Counted from the first letter of the stretch, positions 42,551 through 52,113 are shown. The stretch is 64,000 nt of DNA from HT1-32 sp040219025 (GCA_040219025.1 JAVJTE010000008.1:1-64000), one strand, 5' to 3'. The notes: a model not told the origin generated them from the sequence alone. Program-made: numbers and translations.

Positions 42551-44349
42551 CAGACGGGCACTTCATGACGACCGCCAAACATGGGCGCGGAGCGACCCAG
42601 CCCGGGCAATTCCCAGACACCGGCGCCACCGGGGTTGGTGTCTGCCCCGATATTGGCGTCGATGACATAAGGCCGGTTGGTTGCAATGCCCTTGCGGATA
42701 GCTTCGCCCAGATCTTCCGGACGGTCGATCGAGACACCTTCAACGCCGAACGACCGGGCCATGGCGGCAAAGTCGGGGTTGTAGGGCTCACCCGTATCCG
42801 GCAGCCGGAAATCGGTCGCCAGTTCACGCCCGCCCAGATAGCCGCGCTGCAAACCGCGGATCGAGGCATAGGCGTAGTTGTTCCAGACAACCCAGACCGC
42901 CGGAATGTTATATTCGACAGCCGTGGCCAGAACCGTGTTGTGCATCAGGAAAGCCCCGTCGCCACAGACCGACACACAGGGACGGTCCGGTGCTGCCAGC
43001 TTTGCGCCCAGCACCCCGGCCACGCCAAAGCCCATCGGGCCATAACCCATGGAGCCGATCAGGCTGTCTGGCCGTTTCGGGCGGGTATACTGGATCAGCC
43101 AGTTGTGATGGATCCCGATGTCGGAGACCAGAATGGCATCTTCCGGCAGGGCGAGGTCGATTTCACGGGCCGCCCGCTGCGGATTGATCGGAGAAGCAGG
43201 ATCCTTGAAGCCGGGGGCGGTAAAATCGGCCCATTCCTTGCGCCAGCCTTCGATATCGGCCAGCCACTTCCGGCGGGGAGCGGAGAGTTCCGTCGACGCG
43301 CCGTCAAGTTCCGACAGCAACTGTTTCATGAAGGTCCGGGAATCCGCCATGATACCGAGTGCAACAGGATAGTTGCGGCCGATTTCTTCCGGATCGATAT
43401 CGACATGGATCAGCTTCGTTGGCGGAATATTGAAGGAATAGCCGGGAATCCAGGTTGATGATGTGCGGTCATCGAACCGCATGCCCATCGCCAGAATGAC
43501 ATCGGCCTGACGTGTTGCATGGTTGGCCTGATACATGCCGTTACGGGCAACGAGGCCAAGCGCCAGCGGATGTTCCGACGGGATTGCGCCGAGACCGGAG
43601 GCCGAGGCAGCAACCGGAATCTGGTACTTTTCTGCCAGTTCCAGCAACAGGGTCGAGGCGTCACCATAGCGGCAGCCCTGGCCGACCATGATGACCGGAC
43701 GTTCTGCGGCAAGCAGCATGCGTGCGGCTTTCTCGACACTTTCCTGATCGCCGCCGGCACGACAGGAAATATTGTCGGTCCAGGCTTTCGGATCGGGGGT
43801 TTCGGCACCGGTATCTTCCTTGAAGATATCGAAAGGCACATCGACGACAACCGGGCCAGGTCGGCCCGTCATCATCGTCTTCCAGGCTTCGCGCACCGTG
43901 ACCGGCATCTGCTCGCCGCGGGTTGGCTGATAGACCCGTTTGCAATAGGCCTTCACCGTCGACGGAAAGTCTGCCTGATAATGGCGATAGAGCTCCTGAA
44001 AGGCACCCCTGTTGAACTGGTTTGTCGGCACGTTCCCGGTGACCGCAAAGAACGGAACTGAATCCATGAAGGCGTTGCCGAGACAGATCGGCATGTTTGC
44101 CGAACCGGGACCGCAGGAGGTGAAGGTTGCCGTAGCCTGGCCGGAAATCCGGTAGTAGACATCGGCCATGAAACCGGCGACGGATTCATGGCGGACGGAG
44201 ACGGTTTTGACATCTTCCGAGCGCTCATAAAGCGCGTCGATGAAGCCGATATTGCCGTGACCGCACAGGCCGAAAGCGTAGGGAACGCCCTGCTGGATCA
44301 GGTGGTCGACGATCATCTGGCCGCCGTTGAGACTGTTTTTGACTGACAT
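42550..44349 (-). CDS. Thiamine-pyrophosphate-dependent lyase/synthase
   Basis: The 599-residue protein belongs to the acetolactate synthase/benzoylformate decarboxylase group. It shows the three domains in order: N-terminal pyrimidine-binding domain with Glu55 in VRHESVAGFMADVY and TFTSCGPGSANM; a central domain (about 200-330; AARMLLAAERPVIMVGQGCRYG, FDDRTSSTW); and the C-terminal diphosphate-binding domain with the GDG...NN motif (VCGDGAFLMHN to VVWNNYAYASIRG). It is not a close match to Xsc or IlvB by eye; no substrate can be named. It is the last gene of the catabolic operon, after the thioredoxin-fold gene (11-base gap), so it probably cleaves a 2-oxo acid or hydroxy acyl compound. Confidence 0.85.
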   Translation of the reverse strand: MSVKNSLNGGQMIVDHLIQQGVPYAFGLCGHGNIGFIDALYERSEDVKTVSVRHESVAGFMADVYYRISGQATATFTSCGPGSANMPICLGNAFMDSVPFFAVTGNVPTNQFNRGAFQELYRHYQADFPSTVKAYCKRVYQPTRGEQMPVTVREAWKTMMTGRPGPVVVDVPFDIFKEDTGAETPDPKAWTDNISCRAGGDQESVEKAARMLLAAERPVIMVGQGCRYGDASTLLLELAEKYQIPVAASASGLGAIPSEHPLALGLVARNGMYQANHATRQADVILAMGMRFDDRTSSTWIPGYSFNIPPTKLIHVDIDPEEIGRNYPVALGIMADSRTFMKQLLSELDGASTELSAPRRKWLADIEGWRKEWADFTAPGFKDPASPINPQRAAREIDLALPEDAILVSDIGIHHNWLIQYTRPKRPDSLIGSMGYGPMGFGVAGVLGAKLAAPDRPCVSVCGDGAFLMHNTVLATAVEYNIPAVWVVWNNYAYASIRGLQRGYLGGRELATDFRLPDTGEPYNPDFAAMARSFGVEGVSIDRPEDLGEAIRKGIATNRPYVIDANIGADTNPGGAGVWELPGLGRSAPMFGGRHEVPV

Positions 44350-44360
44350 GATTATTCTCC

Positions 44361-44882
44361 TCAGGAAGCCAGCGTACCGCGTGGCGGGTAATTGCGTTCT
44401 TTCACGATCCGGGCGATTTCCAGCAGGTCATCGATTTTTGGTCGTGCAAACGGGAAGGTGTTGATGACCGCGCCATAAAGCGTCAGGTCGGGCATGACGA
44501 AAAAGACGCCGGGCTCGGCGAATATCTCGCTCTCATGGCTTGCGTAATTTCGGGAAATGTAGAGCCCGAGCTGGCGTGCCACCTCGATCGGCAGGCCATA
44601 GCCGAGCGGCACATTGGGTATGTCCCATTCATTGCGTGATTGTTCTGCCCGTTCTGCGGGGTCGGCGGACATGGCAATCATGTCGAGCTCAACCTCGCGG
44701 AATTCCTCATGCCGGGCGGACATTTCTTCCAGATGACGGCGGCAGCGCGGACAATGAACCCCGCGAAAGACATCGATCATCAGCATGAAGGCCGGCGCAT
44801 TGTCGGCCAGACGCCAGCGCCCGCCCCCTGCAAGGTGGATATCAATGTCCGGCATGGAACCGGTCGGCAAAAGTCGTTGCAT
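44361..44882 (-). CDS. AhpC/TSA-like thioredoxin-fold protein with CxxC
   Basis: The 173-residue protein has a peroxiredoxin/redoxin fold with the active site CPRC at residues 44-47 in RGVHCPRCRRHLEEM, followed by the typical LDMIAMSADPAERAEQSRNEW and a late FFVMPDLTLYGAV. It has no signal peptide. Role in the operon could be to keep an enzyme reduced or to remove peroxide formed by the flavin enzymes; this is inference. It lies between the second Old Yellow Enzyme gene and the TPP enzyme gene with short spacers. Confidence 0.8.
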   Translation of the reverse strand: MQRLLPTGSMPDIDIHLAGGGRWRLADNAPAFMLMIDVFRGVHCPRCRRHLEEMSARHEEFREVELDMIAMSADPAERAEQSRNEWDIPNVPLGYGLPIEVARQLGLYISRNYASHESEIFAEPGVFFVMPDLTLYGAVINTFPFARPKIDDLLEIARIVKERNYPPRGTLAS

Positions 44883-44906
44883 GTAAATATCCTCAATAAA
44901 TGGCGA

Positions 44907-46034
44907 TCAGCCGGCAGTGCCGCGTTCGACAGGTCCGGTCATCTGGTTTTCGGGTGCCGGGACAGTTGACATTCCCCAGTCGTCGGGATGGGCGCGTTCG
45001 TACTGCTTGGCATAGATTGCGTTCGCGCCAAGTTCACGGGCCGCCTGCCAGGGCCAGCGGGGGTTGAACAGCATGATACGGGCGAGGCCAACCATGTCGG
45101 CTTGTCCGGTGCGCAGGATGGTCTCGGCCTGACGGGCTTCCGTGATCTGTCCAACCGTAACGACCTTCATTTTTACTGCGGATTTGATCCGGGCGGCAAA
45201 GCCGGTCTGATAGCCGGGGCCGGTCTCGATTTTCTGATGAGGTGACAGACCGCCGGAGGAAACATCAATAAGATCGCAGCCCATCTCATCCAGCCGTCTG
45301 GCGAAGATAACCGAGCTTTCGAGATCCCATCCGCCGCTGACCCAGTCGGTCACAGAGAGGCGGACACCAAGCGGCTTGTCCTCCGGCCAGGCAGCGCGGA
45401 CGGCTTCGAAGACTTCAAGACCGAAGCGCATCCGGTTTTCCAGTGATCCGCCATATCTGTCGGCTCGCCGGTTGCTGATCGGTGACAGGAACTGATGGAT
45501 CAGAAACCCGTGGGCAGCATGCAGTTCGATCACATGGCAGCTGGCACGGGCAGCACGAACGGCGCTGTCGGCAAACATGCCGATAATCGCCTGAATTTCA
45601 GTCAGGCTGAGTTCCCGGGGGACGGGTCCGCCTTCCTTTATCGGAACGGGTGACGGTGCGACGGGTTCTGAACCGCCTTCGTCGATGCTGATCGAGCCAC
45701 CACCGGAGGCTTTCCGGCCACCGTGGCAAAGCTGGACGCCAAAGGCTGCGGATCCCTGCTTGCGGAAGAAAGAACAGATATGACCGATACCCGCTTCCTG
45801 TTCGTCAGTGTAAATTGACAGACAGGACGACTGGCCTCGGGCAATGGCCTCGATATAGCAACTTTCCGACAGCGCCATACCGGCACCGGAGACGGCATAT
45901 TGTCCGAGATGCACGAAATGCCAGTCACCGGCGACACCATCTTCGGCGGAGAACTGGGTCATCGGTTCCACCACAATGCGGTTCGGGACGGTAAGCCCCC
46001 TTAGTTCAATCGGTTCAAAAAGTCTGACGGTCAT
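44907..46034 (-). CDS. NADH:flavin oxidoreductase / Old Yellow Enzyme family, copy 1
   Basis: The 375-residue FMN enzyme starts MTVRLFEPIELRGLTVPNRIVVEPMTQFSAEDGV, with the residues of a YqjM-type ene-reductase or dienoyl-CoA reductase-like relative. The substrate histidine lies in ELHAAHGFLIHQFLSPISNRRADRYGGSLENRMRF; the FMN phosphate loop is seen as GQADMVGLARIMLFNPRWPWQAA. It lacks the C-terminal iron-sulfur/FAD part of the dienoyl-CoA reductases. It is closely similar to the next gene, so they arose by duplication in the operon. It probably reduces an activated C=C bond of the operon's substrate; that is inference. Confidence 0.88.
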   Translation of the reverse strand: MTVRLFEPIELRGLTVPNRIVVEPMTQFSAEDGVAGDWHFVHLGQYAVSGAGMALSESCYIEAIARGQSSCLSIYTDEQEAGIGHICSFFRKQGSAAFGVQLCHGGRKASGGGSISIDEGGSEPVAPSPVPIKEGGPVPRELSLTEIQAIIGMFADSAVRAARASCHVIELHAAHGFLIHQFLSPISNRRADRYGGSLENRMRFGLEVFEAVRAAWPEDKPLGVRLSVTDWVSGGWDLESSVIFARRLDEMGCDLIDVSSGGLSPHQKIETGPGYQTGFAARIKSAVKMKVVTVGQITEARQAETILRTGQADMVGLARIMLFNPRWPWQAARELGANAIYAKQYERAHPDDWGMSTVPAPENQMTGPVERGTAG

Positions 46035-46059
46035 AACGAATTCTCTCTATAGACGCAGG

Positions 46060-47205
46060 TCAGTCGGCGGTGCCGCGTTCGACAGGCTGGGTCGGCTGGT
46101 TGCCCGGTGCGGAGACGCCGGGGATTGCCCAGCGGCTGGGATGTGCGCGTTCATACTGCTTGGCGTAGATTGCGTTTGCGCCGAGTTCCTGTGCGGCCTG
46201 CCAGGGCCAGCGAGGGTTGAACAGCATGATGCGGGCGAGGCCGATCATGTCGGCCTGTCCGGTCCGCAGGATGGTCTCGGCCTGCCGGGCTTCGGTGATC
46301 TGCCCGACCGTGATGACCTTCATTTTCACTTCGGATTTGATCCGGGCGGCAAAACCGGTCTGGTAGCCGGGGCCGGATTCAATTTTCTGGTCTGGCGACA
46401 GGCCGCCGGAGGAGACATCAATAAAATCACAACCCATCTCGTCCAGCCGTTTGGCAAAGGCGACCGAGCCTTCGAGATCCCAGCCGCCACTGACCCAGTC
46501 GGTCGCAGAGATGCGGATACCGAGGGGTTTGTCCTCCGGCCAGACGGCGCGGACAGCTTCGAAGATCTCCAGCCCGAAGCGCATCCGGTTTTCCAGCGAC
46601 CCGCCATATCTGTCGGTCCGCCGGTTGGTAATCGGCGACAGGAATTCATGGATCAGATAGCCATGGGCACCGTGCAGTTCGACCACATGACATCCGGCGC
46701 GTGCAGCCCGGGTGGCACTGTCGGCAAACATCCCGATGATGGCCTGAATTTCTGTCAGGCTGAGCTCGCGCGGGGCCGGCCATCCTTCCTTGATCGGGAC
46801 TGGTGACGGGGCGACGGCCTCATAACCGCCTTCGTCGAGGCCGAGCTTCCCGCCGCCTTCCCAGTGCGGCCGCGATGACGCCTTGCGGCCACCGTGGCAA
46901 AGCTGGACGCCGAAGGCTGCGGACCCCTGATTGCGGAAGAACGAGCAGACACGACCGACACCGGCTTCCTGTTCGTCGGTATAAATCGACAGGCAGGACG
47001 GATTATTACGGGCGATGGCTTCGATGTAGCAGCTCTCCGACAGCACCATCCCGGCGCCGGAGACGGCGAATTGTCCCAGATGCATGATATGCCAGTCACC
47101 GGCGACACCGTCATGGGCAGAGAACTGTGTCATTGGTTCTACGACAATGCGGTTCGGGAGGGTAAGGCCCCGGAGTTCAATCGGTTCAAAAAGTCTGACG
47201 GCCAT
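46060..47205 (-). CDS. NADH:flavin oxidoreductase / Old Yellow Enzyme family, copy 2
   Basis: The 381-residue enzyme aligns with copy 1 over its whole length with the same N- and C-terminal ends (MAVRLFEPIELRGL, EHAHPSRW-like tail). It differs by a short insertion (SRPHWEGGGKLGLDEGG near residue 110) and by many conservative changes, for example HDGVAGDWHIMHLGQ for EDGVAGDWHFVHLGQ. Both copies retain the histidine and tyrosine of GAHGYLIHEFLSP and the FMN-binding region. Tandem duplication with later divergence may give two isozymes for different substrates or stereochemistry. It follows the aldehyde dehydrogenase gene with an 11-base gap. Confidence 0.88.
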   Translation of the reverse strand: MAVRLFEPIELRGLTLPNRIVVEPMTQFSAHDGVAGDWHIMHLGQFAVSGAGMVLSESCYIEAIARNNPSCLSIYTDEQEAGVGRVCSFFRNQGSAAFGVQLCHGGRKASSRPHWEGGGKLGLDEGGYEAVAPSPVPIKEGWPAPRELSLTEIQAIIGMFADSATRAARAGCHVVELHGAHGYLIHEFLSPITNRRTDRYGGSLENRMRFGLEIFEAVRAVWPEDKPLGIRISATDWVSGGWDLEGSVAFAKRLDEMGCDFIDVSSGGLSPDQKIESGPGYQTGFAARIKSEVKMKVITVGQITEARQAETILRTGQADMIGLARIMLFNPRWPWQAAQELGANAIYAKQYERAHPSRWAIPGVSAPGNQPTQPVERGTAD

Positions 47206-47216
47206 AACGGACCCCT

Positions 47217-48662
47217 TTAAAGGCTGATGGTAATAAGACGCTCGTCGGTCAGTTCCCGGATGGCGTATTTCGGTCCTTCACGACCGAAACCACTGTCCTT
47301 GACGCCGCCATAAGGCATCAGGTCGACACGGCTGGAGCAGGTCTCGTTGATATGAACGCCGCCGACATAAAGTTTTTGCGCCGCTGTCATGGCGCGCGTG
47401 ATGTCCCGGGTGAACAGGCCTGTCGCCAGCCCGTAGGGAGTCGCGTTGATTTCGTCGATGGCATCATCAAGCGAACCGAAAGGCCGGATGTTGACGACGG
47501 GTCCGAAAACTTCTTCCTTCATAACCTTCATGTCCGGTGTCACGTCGGTCAGCACTGTCGGCGCGATGACCGGCCCCGTCCGCTCACCACCGGCCAGCAA
47601 TGTAGCGCCTTCGGCAATCGCGGCATCGATCCAGCTCTTTACCCGGATCGCCTCTTTCTCTGAAATCAAAGGCCCGACGGCGGTTTCCGCCAGATGCGGG
47701 TTGCCGTATTTCAGCGCCTTCACAGCCGTCAGATAACGCGGCAACACGGTATCAATGATGTCCTGGTGGATATACAGCCGCTGGATAGAGGTGCAGACCT
47801 GTCCTGCCTTGCGAAAACCGGCCCGGACAACCTTTGACAAGGCCAGATCAATATCTGCATCCGCGTCGATGATCGTGGCGGCGATGGACCCAAGTTCCAT
47901 CTGGGTCCGGCGGAGACCGGCAGCGGCATGGATTTTCGCACCAACCGCAGTCGAGCCGGTGAAGGTGAAGAAGCGAACCGTCGGATTGCCGGTCAGCCAG
48001 TCGCTCATCTTGCTGCCGGAGCCATTGACAATGGCGAGGAAGTCCGCCGGGAAGCCGGCATCGATCAGGATTTCGACCAGCATCTGCGTGGTCATCGGTG
48101 TCGCCGAGGCCGGCTTGACGATGACCGCGTTACCGGCGGCCAGCGCCGGAGCGATCTTGTGGGTTACGGTATTCAGCGGCGCGTTGAACGGGGTGATCGC
48201 ACAGACCACGCCAAGCGGCACACGCAGGGTGAATCCCAGCCGCTTTTCCTGTCCGGGCGCACCGGCCAGCGGGATAACCTCGCCGGCCAGATTCCGCGCC
48301 TCATCCGATGAGGACAGCAGGGTCTGGACAGTCCGGCTGACCTCGCCCTCGGCATCCGAGCGGGCAAAACCGGCTTCGGTTACAATGGTCTCAACCAGCT
48401 CTGCCTTGCGGTTTTCAATCAGTTCTGCTGCCTTCGCCAGCGCCACGGCACGGGCAGCCGGGGTCAGCGGGCCGCGCCGGAAGGCGGCATCAAGCGCGGC
48501 AATCGCCCGGTTGACGATGGCTTCGTCGGCAATCGCAATCTCCGCCACCTGCTCGCCGGAATATTTGTCATACAGCGGGACGGTTCCGGCCCCGTCGATC
48601 CACTGTCCGTCGACCAGCAGCCGGACGGACTTTGGTTTTGCAGGCGATGTCATCTTGTTCAT
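47217..48662 (-). CDS. NAD(P)-dependent aldehyde dehydrogenase
   Basis: The 481-residue protein is an ALDH-superfamily enzyme. The active cysteine is in RKAGQVCTSIQRLYI, the catalytic glutamate in MELGSIAATIID-like context, the cofactor loop in FFTFTGSTAVGAKI, and FGPVVNIRPFGSLDDAIDEINATPYGLATGLFT shows the family C-terminal region. The catalytic-loop sequence (VMELG is replaced by QMELGSIA) is atypical, and in many ALDHs the glutamate follows GG, so substrate preference is not classical. It likely oxidises the aldehyde released by the TPP lyase of the same operon. It lies 18 bases downstream of dctM. Confidence 0.87.
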   Translation of the reverse strand: MNKMTSPAKPKSVRLLVDGQWIDGAGTVPLYDKYSGEQVAEIAIADEAIVNRAIAALDAAFRRGPLTPAARAVALAKAAELIENRKAELVETIVTEAGFARSDAEGEVSRTVQTLLSSSDEARNLAGEVIPLAGAPGQEKRLGFTLRVPLGVVCAITPFNAPLNTVTHKIAPALAAGNAVIVKPASATPMTTQMLVEILIDAGFPADFLAIVNGSGSKMSDWLTGNPTVRFFTFTGSTAVGAKIHAAAGLRRTQMELGSIAATIIDADADIDLALSKVVRAGFRKAGQVCTSIQRLYIHQDIIDTVLPRYLTAVKALKYGNPHLAETAVGPLISEKEAIRVKSWIDAAIAEGATLLAGGERTGPVIAPTVLTDVTPDMKVMKEEVFGPVVNIRPFGSLDDAIDEINATPYGLATGLFTRDITRAMTAAQKLYVGGVHINETCSSRVDLMPYGGVKDSGFGREGPKYAIRELTDERLITISL

Positions 48663-48680
48663 CGGTTCAGATCCTTGAAA

Positions 48681-49964
48681 TCAGTCGTAGAACATGTTGG
48701 GAAAGGTCAGGACGATGGCGGGGACATAGGTGATCAGCATCAGGACAGCGATCAGGATGATGACCATCGGAACTGCCTCGCGGATGACCCCTTCAGGGCG
48801 CGTCCCGACGGCGGCAGCTGACAGATACAGCAGGATACCGACCGGCGGTGTGCAGAGCCCGATGAGCAGGTTAACGATCATCACGACGCCGAAATGGGTC
48901 GGGTCGATCCCCAGGCTGGTAGCAATCGGAAAGAAGATCGGGGTGAGGATGATGATTGAGGGCAGAGCATCGAGAAACAGTCCGACAATCAGCAGGAAGA
49001 TGTTGATCATCAACAGCACGACCAGCGGGTTCTCGGAGATCAGGAACATCGCATCTGCCACCTGTTTGGCGACCTGAAGATCTGCGATGATCCAGGCGAT
49101 AACCGAGCTGGCGCCGACAACAACCAGAACCGTCGCGGTCCCGACCGAGGCACGAACCAGCGCCCGGTAAAATCCGGTCCAGGTCAGTTCCTTCAGGATG
49201 AACATGCCGGCAACGAAGCTGTAGCCGACGGCAATGGCACCGGCTTCCGTCGCCGTAAAGATGCCGCCCAGGATACCGACCAGAATGAAGATCGGCACGA
49301 ACAGGGCCACAATGGCGTCGCGCCCCGTGGTAAGAGCACGCTTGCGGGAGAAAGGTTCACCCTTGTCCCAACCCTTCCGGACGGCCATGAAATAGCAATA
49401 GCCCATCAGGGATCCGCCGATCAGGATTCCCGGAACCATACCGGCAAGAAACAGTTTGCCGACGGATTGTTCGGTCAGCACCGCAAAAATAATCATCGGA
49501 ATTGACGGCGGGATAATCGGTCCCATGACCGAGGATACGGCGGTCAGTGCCCCGGCGAATTCCGGCTTGAAGCCTTTTTTGACCATTGAGCGGCCCAGTA
49601 CCGACCCGACGACGGCGGCACCGGCGGCAGCAGAACCGGAAATACAGGCGAACATCATCGAGGTGACGATATTTACATGGGCGAGGTTGCCGCGGATATG
49701 GCCGACCAGTGCCTGGGCAAAGGCAACGATCCGCTGGGTGATCCCGCCGGCATTCATCAACTCGCCGGCCAGAAAGAAGAAGGCAACGGCCAGCAGGGCA
49801 TAGTGATTGACGCCGGACACGAAGAACTGGGGAATCAGCTCGAGGGGGAGGTCCGGACGGTAGACAAAGATGGTCACCAGTGAGGCACCAAGAATGGCAA
49901 AGACAAGGGGAACGCCGAGCAAGGCCAGCAGCAGCATGATCCCGATCAGCAGGAGAACGGTCAT
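48681..49964 (-). CDS. dctM: TRAP transporter large permease DctM
   Basis: The 427-residue protein is the 12-segment permease of a TRAP transporter. Cues: VLLLIGIMLLLALLGVPLVFAILGASL, the conserved FFLAGELMNAGGITQRIV, and GSAAAGAAVVGSVL, MGPIIPPSIPMIIFAVLTEQSVGKLFLAGMVPGIL, and the late LTPIFFPIATSLGIDPTHFGVVMIVNLLIGLCTPPVG with the sodium-site prolines. I start at 49964 (MTVLLLIG), the ATG one base beyond the dctQ stop; the longer frame runs into dctQ. Together with DctQ and DctP it imports a carboxylate-like substrate with Na+ gradient. Confidence 0.93.
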   Translation of the reverse strand: MTVLLLIGIMLLLALLGVPLVFAILGASLVTIFVYRPDLPLELIPQFFVSGVNHYALLAVAFFFLAGELMNAGGITQRIVAFAQALVGHIRGNLAHVNIVTSMMFACISGSAAAGAAVVGSVLGRSMVKKGFKPEFAGALTAVSSVMGPIIPPSIPMIIFAVLTEQSVGKLFLAGMVPGILIGGSLMGYCYFMAVRKGWDKGEPFSRKRALTTGRDAIVALFVPIFILVGILGGIFTATEAGAIAVGYSFVAGMFILKELTWTGFYRALVRASVGTATVLVVVGASSVIAWIIADLQVAKQVADAMFLISENPLVVLLMINIFLLIVGLFLDALPSIIILTPIFFPIATSLGIDPTHFGVVMIVNLLIGLCTPPVGILLYLSAAAVGTRPEGVIREAVPMVIILIAVLMLITYVPAIVLTFPNMFYD

Positions 49965-49965
49965 G

Positions 49966-50451
49966 TCAGTGTATCTCCATCGGGTCTTGTCCGGCCCGGA
50001 GCTTCCGGACGGCATCGATATAACGGGTCACGGCGACAAGCGCCCAGGGAACGACAGCGACGGGAATCGACATGAACAGCCATTTCCGGGACATGAAGTC
50101 CATTTCGATGAAGGTGTCATATTCGGTCAGCTCGACCATGCCGAGGCCGTACCAGAACAGCACGCCGAGCAGTCCGAGTGTCAGCAGGCAGCGGAAGGTA
50201 TAGAGCAGGATCTGAAAGTTCTTCGGGAAGGCAGAGACCAGCATCGAGATGCGCAGGTGGCGTGCCCTGATTGCGGCGAGTGCAATCAGCCAGGCCCAGA
50301 ACAGCAGGTTCAGTTCTTCCGACCAGGTAAAGGAGGTGCCGATGACATATCTCGACATAACCTGTGTGATGGTCAGCAGGACGATAAGGAAGAGAATGCC
50401 GGCGATGACAGCATCCAGCAGATGTTCTGCCAGAGTGACGATCCTTTGCAT
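49966..50451 (-). CDS. dctQ: TRAP transporter small permease DctQ
   Basis: The 161-residue membrane protein has four predicted segments and the DctQ-family pattern: LLDAVIAGILFLIVLLTITQVMSRYVIGTSFTWSEELNLLFWAWLIALAAIRARHLRISMLV. Short charged ends face the cytoplasm. It forms the membrane unit with DctM. The start at 50451 has an AGGATGT-type site. It lies between dctP (28-base gap) and dctM (1-base gap), the standard P-Q-M order. Confidence 0.9.
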   Translation of the reverse strand: MQRIVTLAEHLLDAVIAGILFLIVLLTITQVMSRYVIGTSFTWSEELNLLFWAWLIALAAIRARHLRISMLVSAFPKNFQILLYTFRCLLTLGLLGVLFWYGLGMVELTEYDTFIEMDFMSRKWLFMSIPVAVVPWALVAVTRYIDAVRKLRAGQDPMEIH

Positions 50452-50479
50452 GACATCCTCCCCCTTATGCGGTCTGTGA

Positions 50480-51469
50480 TCAGGATTTCGGCTTGGTAGC
50501 GACGATACGGTCGATATATTCCTGGCCGCCCTTGTTGTCCTCGGCGAAGGCCTGCCATACAGCGTCCTTGATGACGGCCTGGAACGGTGCGGGATCGATA
50601 TTCCCGTTGATTTCCATGCCTTCCTTGCGAAGCTGTGCCAGATAGCCGTCCTGTTTGTCCTGGTTCATCTGGCGCTGCCCAACTGCGGTTTCATGGGCGG
50701 TGTCGATCAGGATTTTCTGCTGCGCTTCCGTCAGGCCTTTGAACTTGCCGAGGTTCATCGCGATGATCGAAACCGAATAGGCATGCTGGGTAAGGGACAG
50801 GTATTTCTGGACCTCGGACAGCCGTCCGGTGGCGATGATATGGACCGGGTTTTCCTGGCCGTCGACAGCGCCGGTCTGCAGGGCGAGATAAACTTCGGTG
50901 AAGCTCATGGCGACCGGGTTGGCACCGAGAAGCTTGAAGGCCAGGGTATGCGCCTTGTTCGGGCTGACCCGGATTTTCATGCCCTTCAGATCTTCGGGCG
51001 TGCGGATCGGACCTTTGGAGTTGGTGACGTTGCGAAAGCCGATTTCATAATAGGCGAGGCCCTGTACGCGATGTTTCTGGAGCCGGTTCAGAAGCTCGGT
51101 TCCGATCTCGCCGTCAGCGACGGTATGGGCATGTTCGTAATTGTCGAAGATATAGGGCAGGTCGAGCACGTTCAGCATCGGCTCGAAGCGGGACCAGTAG
51201 GGTGACCCGGTGATGATGATATCGATGGTGCCGAGGCGAACGCCTTCTGCCAGCTGCGGGCTGCCGCCAAGCTCACCATTGTGATGGACATGGATGTCGA
51301 TCTCGCCGTTGGTACGTTCCTTGACCAGCCGGGCAAATTCCGATGCAGCGACGCCGATCGAATCATTGGGTGGCTGAATCAGACCGAGTTTAAGGACGGT
51401 TTCGGCGCTGGCCGACCCACTGAATGAAAGACCCATCGTGATGGCGGCTGCTGCAAGTATGCGTTTCAT
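50480..51469 (-). CDS. dctP: TRAP transporter binding protein DctP
   Basis: The 329-residue periplasmic protein has a signal peptide (MKRILAAAAITMGLSFSGSASAE, cut near SAE) and the DctP fold: LKLGLIQPPNDSIGVAASEFARLVKERTNGEIDIHVHHNGELGG, then GMKIRVSPNKAHTLAFKLLGANPVAMSFTEVYLALQTGAVDGQENP. The arginine in KGMKIRV is the residue that clamps the carboxylate of ligands in this family, so the substrate is probably an organic acid. It captures the ligand for the DctQM permease. Expression likely depends on the GntR-type regulator. Confidence 0.93.
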   Translation of the reverse strand: MKRILAAAAITMGLSFSGSASAETVLKLGLIQPPNDSIGVAASEFARLVKERTNGEIDIHVHHNGELGGSPQLAEGVRLGTIDIIITGSPYWSRFEPMLNVLDLPYIFDNYEHAHTVADGEIGTELLNRLQKHRVQGLAYYEIGFRNVTNSKGPIRTPEDLKGMKIRVSPNKAHTLAFKLLGANPVAMSFTEVYLALQTGAVDGQENPVHIIATGRLSEVQKYLSLTQHAYSVSIIAMNLGKFKGLTEAQQKILIDTAHETAVGQRQMNQDKQDGYLAQLRKEGMEINGNIDPAPFQAVIKDAVWQAFAEDNKGGQEYIDRIVATKPKS

Positions 51470-51513
51470 GTTGCTTCCTCCCAGAAGTTGGTTGTTTTGG
51501 TTTGTCTATGGTC

Positions 51514-52113
51514 TCAATCGTGCGGTTCGGTCCCGGCAAGGGGCGGTGTCTTCGCCATTGCCTCATACCAGGCCGTCAGGCGGGGACGCCTGGTACGCCA
51601 GGCATCGCCAGGGAATCTGAAATCCAGAAAGCCGAGGGCTGCTGCCAGTGTCAGCCGGTCGAGGGTCGGCGGGCCGTCAAGGTCATTGTCAGCTTCAAAC
51701 CAGTCCGCGATCCGGATGATTGTCTGCTTCTGGCGGTCCATCCAGCTGTCGCGGTCCGCTTCCCTTGACTTCAGCGATTCAACGCGGCGGATCACCGCAC
51801 AATCCATGATGCCATGGGCCAGTGAGTGCCGGAACAGGGCACGGTGGCGTTCGTCACCGGCCGTCGGCAGAAGGTCGAAACTGTCTGTCAGGCTGTCAAG
51901 ATACTCACAGATTGCCAGGCTGTCCGTATGGGGGTGGCCCTGATCGTCGACCAGTGTCGGTACCTTCGAAAGCGGGTTGACGGCAACCAGCTCCGGCGGG
52001 CGGTGGTGAGGGTTTGCGATGATCAGTTCAAGCTGTGACTCCAGACCAAGCTGGATGGCAGCAGCCCGGACTTTCCGGGCGTAAGGAGATGCGCCGACCA
52101 TAAATAACTTCAT
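51514..52113 (-). CDS. Glutathione S-transferase family protein
   Basis: The 199-residue protein has the GST fold: N-terminal thioredoxin-like half (MKLFMVGASPYARKVRAAAIQLGLESQLELIIANPH, PLSKVPTLVDDQGHPHTDSLAICEYLDSL, with the SDSLAI-type glutathione-binding serine) and an all-helical C-terminal half (AADRDSWMDRQ onwards). The N-terminal serine in GASPYARK is the likely catalytic residue. It is the promoter-proximal gene of the catabolic operon, and its role may be glutathione addition to or dehalogenation of the substrate, though this is speculative. Confidence 0.88.
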   Translation of the reverse strand: MKLFMVGASPYARKVRAAAIQLGLESQLELIIANPHHRPPELVAVNPLSKVPTLVDDQGHPHTDSLAICEYLDSLTDSFDLLPTAGDERHRALFRHSLAHGIMDCAVIRRVESLKSREADRDSWMDRQKQTIIRIADWFEADNDLDGPPTLDRLTLAAALGFLDFRFPGDAWRTRRPRLTAWYEAMAKTPPLAGTEPHD

